Below are positions 46,744 through 59,100 of a stretch of 64,000 nt of DNA, in pieces. The DNA lies in NCBI RefSeq assembly GCF_019649055.1, contig NW_026570338.1, forward strand, positions 186,001 to 250,000, written 5' to 3'. A program made the position numbers and the translations under genes. The stretch comes from Paramacrobiotus metropolitanus. Taxonomy: Eukaryota > Tardigrada > Eutardigrada > Parachela > Macrobiotidae. The number at the start of each line of letters is the position of its first letter. The stretch's first letter is position 1. The notes beneath the pieces are model-generated. The model was not told the origin of the DNA, ran no database searches, and worked only from the letters and a program-made list of their open reading frames with translations.

Positions 46744-49315
46744 ATGAGTACCGTTGAGATTGGCTCAGGTTGCACTTACACTTATGACAAAGACAACTTT
46801 ATAAAGAAGGGCGTCTACAAAGCGCAGACCACTGCCCGCTGGGATGCTGATCCAGGCGGGCCGTCGACGCTTGCCATCAAGGTGGTGAGATGGCCGAAAC
46901 AAGCATTTGCAAATCAAGATCTCGTGGACCACTGCCAGCGCCTTATAAATCTGAATGACGCTAACGTGGCGGTATACCGAAAAGTAACGTTGCGCGTAAC
47001 CAGTATCGGAGCAACCTATCTCGAATTTGCAATGGATTACTATGCAGGTAACACACATACATTCTCCGTGGTTAAAATAAGTACCCAACAGGTAGTGAGG
47101 CGAAAAAAGATACCATAATTCAAAAACAAAAGTTTAGGTACTTTGAGGAGTATTATAACAGTGAGAAAAATATGAAGACAACATAGGATCAGCAGTTGCA
47201 CTCATAGAGAGGCGGGAAGCGGTAAATTAAACTCATTATCTCACACGCTGCATGTGTTTAGGAGGCAATTTGAAAGATTTCATATCTAGTTACGAAAACA
47301 ACGATAGCAGCCTACCGGCGAAAGCCCTGTATGACTGGTCCAAGCAGATGGCTAGCGGACTCAAATACCTTCACCAAAGAGGAATCATTCATGGCAGTTT
47401 GAAGCCAGGATGTATCCTTTTGGATCGGTCACCGGATCGTGGGATCACCTTGCGTATCGCGCGCTTAGACCGGCATATTGCCTTGCAGGCCGAAAAGACC
47501 ATGTCCTCCGATGTAAAGCGAATGCGAAATCTGATTCGTATCTGCACCAGATCATCCACGAGCACGTTCATGTCCCCGGAAATGCTGACCAATCTGGATC
47601 TGGAAACAAGGGACATTGTAGGCCGCAAAACGGACGTATGGAGTTTGGGAGAAATTGCCGTTGAACTGGGTCGGTGTTGTTTCCGAGAAAAGGAGAAAGT
47701 TTTGTACAACACAGAAACGAAAGCTAGGATTGACGTCCGCGACATGTCTTCTGTATGGAGGTCAATGCGAACAGTACAGGGCTATTCCCCGGAGATTCCT
47801 GACACGGTCCCCGGTGATTTTGCTCGAAGGATATTGCAGTTTTGCATAGCTAGAAATCCTGCGAATCGATACGGGACTGAAAAACTGCATACAGAGTTAC
47901 TTAAGGCTGAGCACAACGTATTCGGCAAAACCTGGAAGCACCATCCAGAGAATCAAAATGAATATGATCACCACGAGGCCCCAAGGGAAACGGAAAGTGA
48001 ACGCGACGTTTCTTACCCCATAGTAGAAGAAGTTGGCTATTACTGTGAATACGAGATAAATTTCCCGGATGGCTTTCTCGGACAGGGAAACTTTGGTGCG
48101 GTATTCAAAGCGACCATAACGCAGCGAAGCAACGGGAAGGGTGATAACGATAACGTTTACACCGGCCCCAGAGAAGTAGCCGTTAAGACGGTGTATGTTG
48201 TGGACCGGTCAACACGAGACAGACTGAGAAATGAGCACACGTTGCGGAAGGAAAAAGAACGCTGGGGAAAACTGGTCAAGTTGCGACATCCACATTTGAT
48301 GGCTTATTACAAGTTTGTTCTCAGCATGTGGCGTGACAATGCCAAGATGGACATTGTCATGAATTATTGCCAAGGTAAGTTTGACAAAAGTTCCAAAATC
48401 CTTTGGTAACTTTGAAGCTAGAGCCATCAATGTATAAAGTTCCAAACAGCGTTTTTAAGCGGCAAAGTGGTAAGCAGTTGCAAAAAATTACTATAGCTGT
48501 GTTTACACTCACTCACACTACAGTAGGAGTACAGATATTTGGTAGTTATCACCAGTGTGGTATTTTTGAAAATTGTTTGAGCGATAAGTTCAACTTGACT
48601 TACATTTACAGCTGGTGACCTTAGTCTTCTCATCGAAGAATATAAGAGTCGTGGGAATGCACTAACTGTGCCTAAAATGATCACTATGACAGCACACATA
48701 TCCAGTGGACTGCAGTATCTTCATGAAAACAATTTCATTCATGCCGATCTAAAGCCCGCCAACGTTTTCTTTAGCGGGCAAAGCGGACCTGGTGGATGCC
48801 TGTTACTGGTCATCGGGGACCTGGACAATAGTGTGCTCATTCGCAACGGCTACGTCGACCCGGTGGATTTTAAAATGATTCAGTTCACAGTTGGTTACAT
48901 GTCACCGGAACTGGCGCAGGCCTTATGCTTCCAACTCGATGATCAGTACCTGGAGCGGACCGATATCTGGAGTCTGGGATGCGTAATGCTCGATTTGGCC
49001 AACTGCTGTTGTATGATCAAAGAAACCCATTTTAGCCGGGGAGATAATGACACGGATTTCATACGACAATCAGACGATCCCCAGGAAGAAGTCTTCCTGA
49101 ATAGGATAGCAATCGGTGGTTATAAACGACACATCTCCAAAGAGATTGGTCAAGAAGAAGCCGACATCATTCGCGCTTGCCTTACTGTGGACAGCAGGCA
49201 GCGGATAACGGCACGGGCCGTGTTTGATAAGCTGCGTTTGATGATGGGCAATTTTAGCCAAGAAACGCGAGAAAAAACATTCGGTCGTGGTGTTGTAAAC
49301 TTCAATTTTCTCTAA
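46744..49315 (+). CDS. Tandem pseudokinase-kinase protein
   Basis: Three exons (46744-47047, 47262-48374, 48612-49315) join in frame to 706 aa. Domain 1 (residues ~1-395): LAIKVVRW, MDYYAGGNLKDF, GIIHGSLKPGCILL (HGS instead of HRD), no DFG, TFMSPEM, KTDVWSLG; a pseudokinase. Domain 2 (~430-700): LGQGNFGAVFKA (intact Gly-rich loop), EVAVKTV (Lys), FIHADLKPANVFF (catalytic Asp and Asn kept), IGDLDNS (DLD for DFG), GYMSPEL, RTDIWSLGC; probably able to bind ATP and perhaps active. The pseudokinase-kinase order recalls the JAK and GCN2 arrangement, where the first domain regulates the second, but no sequence kinship to those is claimed. No signal peptide or membrane helix, so cytosolic. Confidence 0.85.
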
Positions 49316-50313
49316 AATGTTATTATGGCTACATTAGTCCGGAATTTGACACCTGCGAACACTGATTAAGGTTCGGCTAACAAGTTAGATTCTTACTAAT
49401 GTATTTGTTTTCGGCCGCCGTTTTTGGGCATGAAAACGATCGACCGTGCGTAATATATGCACAGATACTAACGGTGCAAACGCTTTCGAAATTATTGGTT
49501 AGCAGATTCTCTCACGATTACGAGGAATAGGCCATATACTACGGCCTGTTTTTCGATATGGTCACAGCGAATGCACAAATTGTACTTTAACTACTGTAAT
49601 AGCGGCTTGCGCTTGCGTTTCTGAACTGATGAAAAATACCACGTCTATAAAATCATAATGATTGTGTTTTCGTGTTCAGATATTTCTGCAGACGTATATT
49701 AACACACAACAATGGCTTTGTTAAATCCGCATGCAACTGATTAAAATTACCAACCCATCCATAACTTTGTCCGCTAATACGTATATTATATATGTAGTTT
49801 CTTTCTGTCAGTTTTTATTAACGTCGGAACCTAATTTTATAATACCGTTATTTGCACGAAGCGCCAGCATTTCCCACAAATGCAGTAAAGCAGTAGTGTA
49901 ACTACTTTAAAACCAGTAGATGTAGAAATGCGATTACAAATTTGCAACCATCGAAGTGTACGACTGCATTGCAAAGACGATCGCTGGCGAAGATTACACG
50001 GTCCGATATCACATACCTCGCACTTTGTTTTTACAGAAGAAACAGTGCATACGTATACTTCGAAGTACTGCATGTCTTGCGGCGCTAGTCCCTGGCAAGA
50101 TGTTTATGTAATCTTCGCTGCTGCCGATTCAGCCGGCAAAAGTTTACGACGGTGAAATGAAAATTCTACAGCTATAGTCTTACAGAGACTGTAGACTTTC
50201 CTTGGCTCGGACAGACGAGAGCCGGTAACTTTGCGTTTTAAATTGTTATTTACGGCACAGTCTACTAAACTGCCGTGTTTTGTTGCAAGCTAGTCGCGGC
50301 CCTGTTGTCCATC
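49316..50313. other. Intergenic between two kinase genes
   Basis: 1 kb with no supported gene; AT-rich. It contains the promoter of the single-domain kinase at 50314. Confidence 0.5.
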
Positions 50314-51431
50314 ATGGCGTTAGGCAACGACGTGATTCAGGTTAATCTCCACGAAATTGTAGGAAGTGGGCGGCAGGGCGTAGTGTGCAGAGCTACCAGA
50401 ATGGATACTAACGAAATTGTAGCGGTAAAACTGGTAAATCTTTCCAACATCCAACCCGAAGCAAGGCTGCTGGAATGCCAGGAACTGACTGTAAGACTGG
50501 ATGGATTTTTAAGTATCAGTCACCGGCATTTACTAAGCCACATTAAGCATCAGACTATCCTGACAGATTCGCCGACTCTTAACCCTATCGAGTATCAAAT
50601 TCTTATGGAATACTGCTCTGGTATGTGCGCACGAGAATCGTCTTTTTTCCTTAAAAAGATTATATTTACAAGCACATGGGCATTTTATATTGATTAGCAC
50701 ATTGCGGGTGGAGTTCCAAGTAATTAAGATGTTGTATTGATGCCAGCTCTGTATTATATCCGATTGTCGCGCTGCAGAAATTGATTCGGTCATTTTTTTC
50801 AGGTGGTGCGTTAAATAATTATGTACGATTCAACGTGTTGCCATATTCTTTGCTACCAAAATGGACAAAACAAATTCTCAGTGGACTGGTATATCTTCAC
50901 GAGCAGAACTGGGCCCACCGCGATATTAAGGGTGGCAACATCTTCCTCAGCAGTCCGAATATCGACAGCTGTGATCTGAAAATCGGTGACCTACAGGATA
51001 TGAAGCGCATGGTGGAAAGAACGACACATATCGCCGGTGCAGCGAGCGGGCAAGGTACTTGTGCGTTTATGTCGCCGGAAATAGCCCACCCCGACGGAAT
51101 GCGCATTGGCCGGCGAACGGACATTTGGAGTCTGGGCTGTGTGGTTATTCAGATGGTTACGGGTGAAGCGCCCCGCCTTTACCGAGGCACAACGCTGTTG
51201 AACACCGCGCAATCTATGATGTATTTTCTGGGCACAGGAGGAATGCCAGCGCTACCAGCTGGTCTGCCACCGCTACTTCGGCAATTCATCGAACGCTGCC
51301 TACAACGAGATGTCGCCGACCGACCGCACGCAACGGATTTAGAAAACGACGCGTTTTTGGCTGACTACAACAATGCCAATTTACCAAATCGAGCGACGTT
51401 TTACCAAGCATACGAGCCTATCCAGCCATAA
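50314..51431 (+). CDS. Single-domain protein kinase, MEKK/STE-like
   Basis: Two exons (50314-50620, 50803-51431) join in frame to 311 aa. The start is the Met of MALGNDVIQ; there is no in-frame ATG shortly upstream. All main landmarks are present: VGSGRQGVVCRA (Gly-rich loop), EIVAVKLV (Lys), MEYCSGGALNNYV (hinge), WAHRDIKGGNIFL (HRD, intact), KIGDLQD (DFG changed to DLQ, Asp kept), GTCAFMSPEI, RRTDIWSLGCVVIQM, and a C-lobe ending DRPHATDLENDAFL. It is the best candidate for an active enzyme in the cluster. The GTDIWSLG/DIKGGN style resembles MAP kinase kinase kinases; the target is unknown. Confidence 0.87.
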
Positions 51432-52702
51432 ATGCAGTTGCTATCGCTAACTTTTACAAACCGTTTTATATTTATGAGCAGCAGTGACTGCTCCAAACTT
51501 GATATCCAGTAATGCGTAACACATGCATCTAACGGAAATATGGAATCGGAAAAGTGTAACATTACTCTCTTCGGGGCTACCGGTAATTTTGGCGGCGAAG
51601 ATATACGAGTACTTACTACCGACGAAGGCTTGTAGCATCTCACATTCGGCTCAAATTATACTATTAATCGGTACAGCCCCTTAAGTGGATAATGACCTCT
51701 TCATTCACTTTTACAATACTTCATCGCCAATAATGCCGGGCTGCGACGTATATCATCACTTTACCCTTTTGTCTGATTTGCTGTTTCCCGATCGTTTTCC
51801 GCACGAGTAGCAAAGCTTACGTCAGCAAAAACACTCAAGCCCAAACAAATGAAGCAATATGGGTAAAAAAGGTAATTATTACGCCCAGTATGGTACTCCA
51901 GTACGGACAAACATCCGATCTCGTGCCGTTTTTATTAATGGCCACTGAATATGTGCTTGAACAGTCTGCAAGGCAGCGTGACGACGCTTTGTCGTTTTGC
52001 TCAAAATATTATCGCAAAACAAGTGCAATTTATTCCGTTTATTTGAACTTGCTGCTTGCGTTTCATTTGTTTCAAATAGCACGAACAAGTATATTCCGTA
52101 AATTTCCATAACGTTCTAACTGGAAGCAATGCAGAAACCTGGTGCCGGGTCAAAATCGAAGATGAACCAGGAACAACAATAATAATGTTGATACAATGAC
52201 ATCAACAAAATTTTGATACGTAGTTTCCATATTTCTAACACAATAATATTGTTGGACACTTCATTACAACGCTGTAACTCTGTGCGTACTGCAACCATGG
52301 ACTGCGCCATCAGGACCATCGATCAGTTTTGCGTTGCGTACAGTGTTCAATGCTGTATGACAACCTCCAATCGATATACCATTCGCATTACGACATTGAC
52401 CCGGAAAGCGCAATAATAAGGACAAATGTATTTTTCATCATGTTTTGCACGTTCAACAACATCGCTCAGTTGTGTGCACGCAGTATTAATCGGAGCAAAC
52501 CGTCACAAATGTCGCATTAGTTTTCGTTGCAAAAATATTTTCTTGCGAAACTGGATTAGAAATGCACCTTGTCCGGTATCGATATGATGGAAACGTTTTC
52601 CGTCACCGACAAACTGCACATGCGTGATATGCAAACCAGAAAGCGCACATAACACAACGCTATCAAGCACCGTTCGTCCGCTGATCTGTACATTTTGTAG
52701 TA
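51432..52702. other. Intergenic upstream of guanylate cyclase 2
   Basis: 1.3 kb, no supported gene. Short open frames on both strands have no recognisable domain. Confidence 0.5.
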
Positions 52703-55700
52703 ATGACAATCTTCATTGTGGCTGCGATTTTTCTGTGCCTTATGATCAACGCTTGTGATGCAGTCGGTGATAATGTTCCTCAGTTGACAATCGCCTCGGT
52801 CGTGGCGTACGATAGCGTCCAGAACCAGATTTCCTGGCATATTCGTGGACTGCTTGTGGGAACTGAGGAACTGAAGATGAAGTTTGCCGGACGCTTGACT
52901 ATTGAGCATAAAATTATCTGGGTGACAAATATGTCGCAGGGACCGGATATCGCCGCTAATATTGTCAAACTGGCGTCGGATTTGTATTATCGGGAACGGG
53001 AAAAAAACCATTCCGTAATTTTCTGTCATCCAGGTATGCCATGATAGCTTGCTGTGTTTAAAACAAATTCTACATATTCTGGACAAAATTGAGTGCAATC
53101 GTGCAGTTTACGGGCTAATCTTGTATTTTTTGGAAAAGTTTTTCAGTTTAACTATGGTTGTGTTATTAAAGCTAGCGTCGTACCTTGTGCAGTATAACTG
53201 CACATTTACCAACGAATAACATGTTTCTGGACGTTCTAATGAGTGTATTTTAATGAATAGCTTCATTTTTTCATATGTGCTAACAAATTACTTGGTTGGG
53301 TGTTTTAGGTTCGTTTGAAGATATTTATCAACTCGGATCGATTGCGCAAGGTAAACACAGCGTTGCTAAATCGACATCTTTTGCAGATTGTAATTTCACT
53401 CTTTTTTACAGAATGGAACGTTTTGCTGCTGACAACGTAAAAATGCCCTCTTGTTTAAAACAAGATTAATTATTCGCCCGTTGCACGCGTAACTGATTTT
53501 TGTGGCACTAGGGTAGGAAGCAGTTACGTGATTACCCCCAAAAGCTTCCCCACCGTGGTATCCATGACCTACCGGCAACAGCGCTCCTTCGCCGAGTTTA
53601 TGATGGTGGTGTTTGATGAGTTCAATTGGAAGACCAATCTGTGGTTGTGCGATCAGGAAACCAGCACCGGTGTCTACGCTCCATCAGTGTGCTTCAATGC
53701 CGGCAAGATTCTGGCCGATCATCCCAAGTTCGTAACCAACATGATCGATTTCAACTCCAAGAAGGCCTGGGATCCCGTTCAATTATTGGAGAGTGCCAAG
53801 AAGCAGTCGCGCAGTAAGATCATCAATAATCCAACGCTTTTCTGAGATGTCTCTGCAGCGCTTAATAATTTACGGTGTTTTGTTTTGTAGTTATTGTTAT
53901 GATGACCAAACCGGCCGTGGTACGGACAATCATGGTAATGAGATTATGAGCGTCAACGTCATAAAAACGTGGTTTCATGTGTTGTGGTGTTGCAGTTGGC
54001 AGCTGCTCAATTAGGCATGATTTCGGGAGATTACGTGAGTTATTCATGCAATGTTTGTTATCACATTCTCGGTTACATGTTCTTACAAAGACAGTAACAT
54101 CATTAATTATATCCTGTTCTTATTTATTCACTTATTGCAGATATTTCTTGTATCTGAAAATATTCTACAGGTTTTTTTAACAATCGCCGAATTCTGGACC
54201 GATTTTGCAAGTTGGAGGCTGAATAATTCGGACGACGAGGTATTATAGCTTTTCTTTCTTTTCCGTTTTAACATCTTTCATGTAACTGTTCAAGCATATT
54301 ATAGATTTTAACGGAAGCATACCGCGTCCTTTTTGTTGTATCGATTCGCAATCCGTTGACGAAAGTGCAACTGGATTCCTTTAATCAATACCTGACCAGA
54401 ATCGAGGAGCACACGTTTATCCAAGGAATGCTGCGCAACGGCAGTATGCAGCCTAACAATCTCCGTGATAACACTGTACACATGAAAATCTGTTAAACGA
54501 TTAGAGCGTAATAACAGCTGATTGTGCTGTTACAGAAACCGTATAATTTTGTCGATTACGAAACGGTCACGGCGCTGGGAAAGGTACTTACAGCTTTTCT
54601 GCGTCATTTACGTGGTATTTTAACTGTATTCTGAAGGTCATCGATGAAGCGTTGGAAGTTGGTATTCCTCCATCGAATGGAGTATCCTTGGCAAGGATGT
54701 TCTATGGACGCCATTTTAGAGGAAATTATTCGGAGTTTTATGTTGATGACAACGCGTTGCGAGTAACGCATATGGAAGTGAAGGATTTCAATCGAAATAC
54801 TAGCGCATTTAAGGTAACTCCGCTTTGCAGAATTAGCGCAACCATTTTACAAGAGAAACTTGGTTTCAATTAAGAAAACATATTTTCACCTAAAGCTAAG
54901 TAAAAAAGTTTTCGATTTTGTACAAATGAACTGCCACGTTCGGTTTTATTAAACTTGCATGATTATCAAATGCGCTGAAGAATTTCATAAATGACGTAAT
55001 TAAGTTCGGGTATCGCCAGAAATCGCCTGCTAACTTCTCCTAAATTATGGCCTCATTTAAAAGGTGCCTACGAGTCGAGTTTAACTTCATCATAATTTCA
55101 GATGGCCATGTTTGGCGACGTCCAGCCTAACGGCTACGTGCTAGTCCGTACAAAAGACTCCGCAATCGACTGGGGTCCAAACTACAGTAAAGCTCCACCG
55201 GATGAGCCTCATTGCGGTTTCCGTGGCAACAAGCCACCGTGTGATCACGTTGGTAAGCAACATTCTTACTTTGGTCAGGGAAATGTTCAAGTTACGTTGA
55301 TCTCTCCGGATACAGGATTCCCAGTGGCTGCTGTCGCTGGAGCAGTCGGTGCCGGCACTTTGATTGTTGTTGCTGCTGTGGCGGTATTTGCAGTCATCAC
55401 GATCAGGTAGCGTTTGCACAGAAGCGTGAGATGACTTTGAAGAATTACCCGTAAAAAGCTACTAGTACGTGATAGAAATCATTCACAAAGATAATTTTTG
55501 AACGCACGCGTACTCAAAAGTCAAACATTAGTAAGCTGACGTTCAGCAGTTTTACCATTTCTGTTTAACAGGCGAAAGACGGTCATCGGTAAATGGTGGG
55601 AGCTTGATCCAACATTGTTTCTGCGTGAGGAAACCAGAACCCGTGAAGTGTTAGCACCATCAACGGTATGCATCAGATATCTCCGGTTTAATTAAAAGAT

Positions 55701-57916
55701 CATTGGTTATAGATATGCACCGTAGTTGTGGCAAACCATTTTTGCAGACGTCCACTTGTTATGAACATTGCTGCACGTATGCCGGCTCCAAAGTACAGGT
55801 CTACATTGTTCCCGCGTCCATCCACTCTGTCATGAGGAAATCGGATTTTTTGCTACTTCATCAGGTACACTGCATTTGGAGCCTTAGCAATGATCCACAT
55901 GTGTTTCATCTCGTACGCCGCATCTAACAAATTGCAGATAAGAGATCTGAACAATCATAACAACATCAACGCGCTGACCGGTTTCCTGATAATCGGGCAT
56001 AAGTTGCTGTTCCTCAGTCCGTACTGCGATCGCGGGACGCTGCGGGATCTGTTGCAGAATTCGGCACTGGATATGGATCTTACCATGCAGACATCCCTGA
56101 TCTGGGACCTTTTCAGAGTATGATGCAATGCACTTAATGTTGATTATGCATCCATTATTAGCTTTGATCAAAACATTTTTAGGGCGTTTCCGTGATCCAC
56201 AATTCGGGGATTAAATACCACGGATTGCTGAGTTCCTTCACATGCTGTGTGGATAAACACTTTACATTGAAAATTTGCGAACTGGCTTACGAGCGCTTCT
56301 CGATGAACGAGGAAGGCACAAAGCCCAGCCAGGAAATCTGGACAGCGCCAGAGTTAATCAAATCGGCAAAAACCGATATTTTCAGCATTGCTGTCATTAT
56401 GGTGGAGATTTACACGCAGCACGAACGCGTGCGGAGCGAAGTACCCACTTCAAAGTCAATCGCAGGTTCGACCGACATTTCACTCTATAGCTACTCTAGT
56501 AACCGTTTTTGCCGGCTGCGTGGCTTGCACAACGCAGTTGCAAGTACTGTAATTATCTTACAGTTAGTTCTCTTTTTTTAGACACTATGCATTTGGTCAA
56601 AACGGGTCAGCGCGCCTCGACCAAATTAATCCCGAAGCAGCAGCACGATGACCTTCTGGCATCGTGCTGGGAGCTGGAGCCCGAAGCCCGTCCCACCATC
56701 CAGAAAATGGTGACAACCTACAGGAAGGTCGTGGGTGCTCCGCCCAGTAATCTTGCTAATGTCATCCTGCACCGACTAGAGCGGTACAGCACCAATCTGG
56801 AGAATGCCGTTGCCGAAAGAATATTTGATTTGCGACGGCAGCAAGCGATTGTCGATGAGCTTCTATGTCAAGTCATTCCTCAGTGCGCGAAACTCAGCAG
56901 ATGGTTCTGATCACTTTAGGAACGGAATATGTATAGTCTCCCTTTATTTGTAGAGTCGTTGTACGGGAGCTACGCGCTGGTCGCCCCGTTTACCCCGAAA
57001 CATACGACTGCGTGACAATCTGTTTCACATCTTTTGACGGCTTTGCTCAACTAGTCCAGACAGCGCCTCCTGTTAGTGTTTTGGAGTTTCTCAACGAAAT
57101 GGTCACAACCTTTGATAAGAGCCTGCATTCCCTGGATGTGTACCGGGTAGAGATAACCGGGGATTCTCACGTGGTGTGTAATACATTTTTCCCATATAAA
57201 GAAATATATGTGTTATTTGAGACTTGAGTACCTTGCAGCTGGCAAGCGGAGTGCCTTATAGAAACGATAACCGTCACGCTGGACATATTTGTGATCTTGC
57301 CTGGACATTACTGCAGTTTTACGCTGGAGAAGCATCCCGAACCCAGAACGTTGTGATGCGGGCAGGAGCCCACAGTGGTCCGGTTGTTAGTGCTATTGTT
57401 GGAACCAAGCTTCCAAAATATTCATTGTAAGAAACACAAACCTTTGTCGAATGTTCCACAGAACAACTGACGAAATGCAGAGGTGTGTTGCAGAGTTGGA
57501 GACACGATTAATACCGCATCCCGCATGATGTCTTTCGGTGGTGGTACGTCCAGGATCGTTCTCTTCTGAAATATTATACGGAATGTCTTTGCTTTATTTT
57601 CTATTCCGTAAATGTCAACTTGAAGAATCCACACAGTATGACTCGTTGTCGATGTCTGTACGATTGTATATTCGTCGAATTATGTGCGTCGTAATGTTAA
57701 TCCTGTTCTAGCTTCCCGATTGCACGTTTCGGCGGCAACGCAGGAGATCCTGCAAGAGTCTTATTCTACCGAATATAATTTTGAAAAAAGAACCGTCGAT
57801 GTCAAGGTACTTTTATTTTTAAGCAGGCTTTTCATTGTGAAGTATTCAGGGTGACGTGGAACATGTTCTAGGGCAAAGGAAGCATGGTGACCTATTGGTT
57901 AACAAAAACCAAATAA
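52703..57916 (+). CDS. Receptor guanylate cyclase 2 with altered cyclase metal site
   Basis: Close paralogue of the gene at 25757-31519 with the same exon order and phases. Signal peptide (IFIVAAIFLCLMINACDA), ANF-receptor-type ectodomain (AYDSVQNQISWHIRG, PTVVSMTYRQQRSFAEF, NMIDFNS), the exon 55102-55252 (FGDVQPNGYVL) that also exists as a relic at 38836, and a membrane helix at ~55330-55405 (AVAGAVGAGTLIVVAAVAVF). Then come the kinase homology domain (KYHGLLS, KICELAYERF; a pseudokinase), linker DLRRQQAIVDELLCQVIP, and the cyclase domain from ~56955 to the end KGSMVTYWLTKTK. As in copy 1, FSDIVGF is FTSFDGF, losing the first metal Asp, while EITGDSH and GDTINTASRM are kept. All exons I compared are open, so the gene looks functional as a protein. 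Confidence 0.9.
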
Positions 57917-59100
57917 AGCTTGGCTGCGCCAAACTTTTGCAAGGTTGCATTGGTCAGGAATTTGCTGGGACCGATAGCAACTACTGGAGCACTCGCTTCA
58001 ACACTAAGAATTGTTTTTAATGTACTGCATTTGCGGATTTTGTTGGTTACATCCAGATAATTTTTATCTGAAAAGACAGTATACCGGCAAAATCATTACG
58101 GTGGTGCATGCGCTTTGATGGTGGGACAGCAGTGTTCATGCAATATACATGTGCCTGTCGCAATAAGATGGAGTTCGAGGCGATTGTTGCACAAAGGTGT
58201 ACTTTCAATGTGTAGTGTACCTCAAGTAATGCAATTTTTTATTCGAATAATGTGGACGGTTACGGTTACAACAACTAAGAGTTAAATTCATGATAAGTTT
58301 GAAACATTAGCTAACTTGGTTTGGCAGCGAACTATAGCAAACTTCAACAATAATTTGATGCCCAATTTGACGTTTACTGACCAGAGCACCATCGCGCGAG
58401 ACGAGTCAGTTGCGCAAGTGCGCTGCTGTCGCTGCACGGCATAAAAGAATGTACACAACTTGTGTGTGAAAGTAAACCAATATAAATACCGTCTACATAC
58501 AGTATACAGATACAGTATACAGTTTTGATGACCCATAAACTGGAGTTGAGCACTTTACGTAAAAATTCCGGTATGAAAGTCCGATTTCCCACTCCAGTTT
58601 ATGATTCAACGCCGCCATTTTGTTCACGAATTATACTACTGTTTTCGTCTGATACTATTTGTACAAAGGTGATACCCTTCTTGTGAAGTGGACGGTAATT
58701 CCAGTGGCGCCACGGATAACGACTTTACCATGACGTTCAAGCCGAAATTTCGGTAATTCGTCAGATCAAACACCGTAAAACTGGCACGTGAACGCAAAAA
58801 CCAGGAATTATCCACGCACAGCGAAAGCCCAGAAAAATAACGACTAGCAGCGTTTTACAAGCGCAGCAATTTTACGGATGTTTTGCTGTAAAATATGGAA
58901 TGCAGCTGCTTAATGGTAATACGATAGTTTGCGTTCGTAAAACCGCAAATAAGAAACAGCATAATATTAGGTAATAAAGAAGCTGGAATGGCATCTATAT
59001 TACGAACTGTTTCTTCTGTCATCTGCAGCTTCCATGCTTCAGCAGATCACATACACGTAACTGGACGGTATAATCATATAATACAAAATACCTACTAACA
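57917..59100. other. Intergenic, small inverted repeat only
   Basis: 1.2 kb without a supported gene. It contains a 13-bp inverted repeat (listed separately) and a doubled AGATACAGTATACAG-like motif near 58495-58522. Confidence 0.5.
58534..58603. repeat. 13-bp inverted repeat, 70-bp foldback
   Basis: CATAAACTGGAGT (58534-58546) is repeated inverted as ACTCCAGTTTATG (58591-58603) around a 44-bp loop. It could be a small hairpin or a miniature element remnant; no target duplication is evident. Confidence 0.55.
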
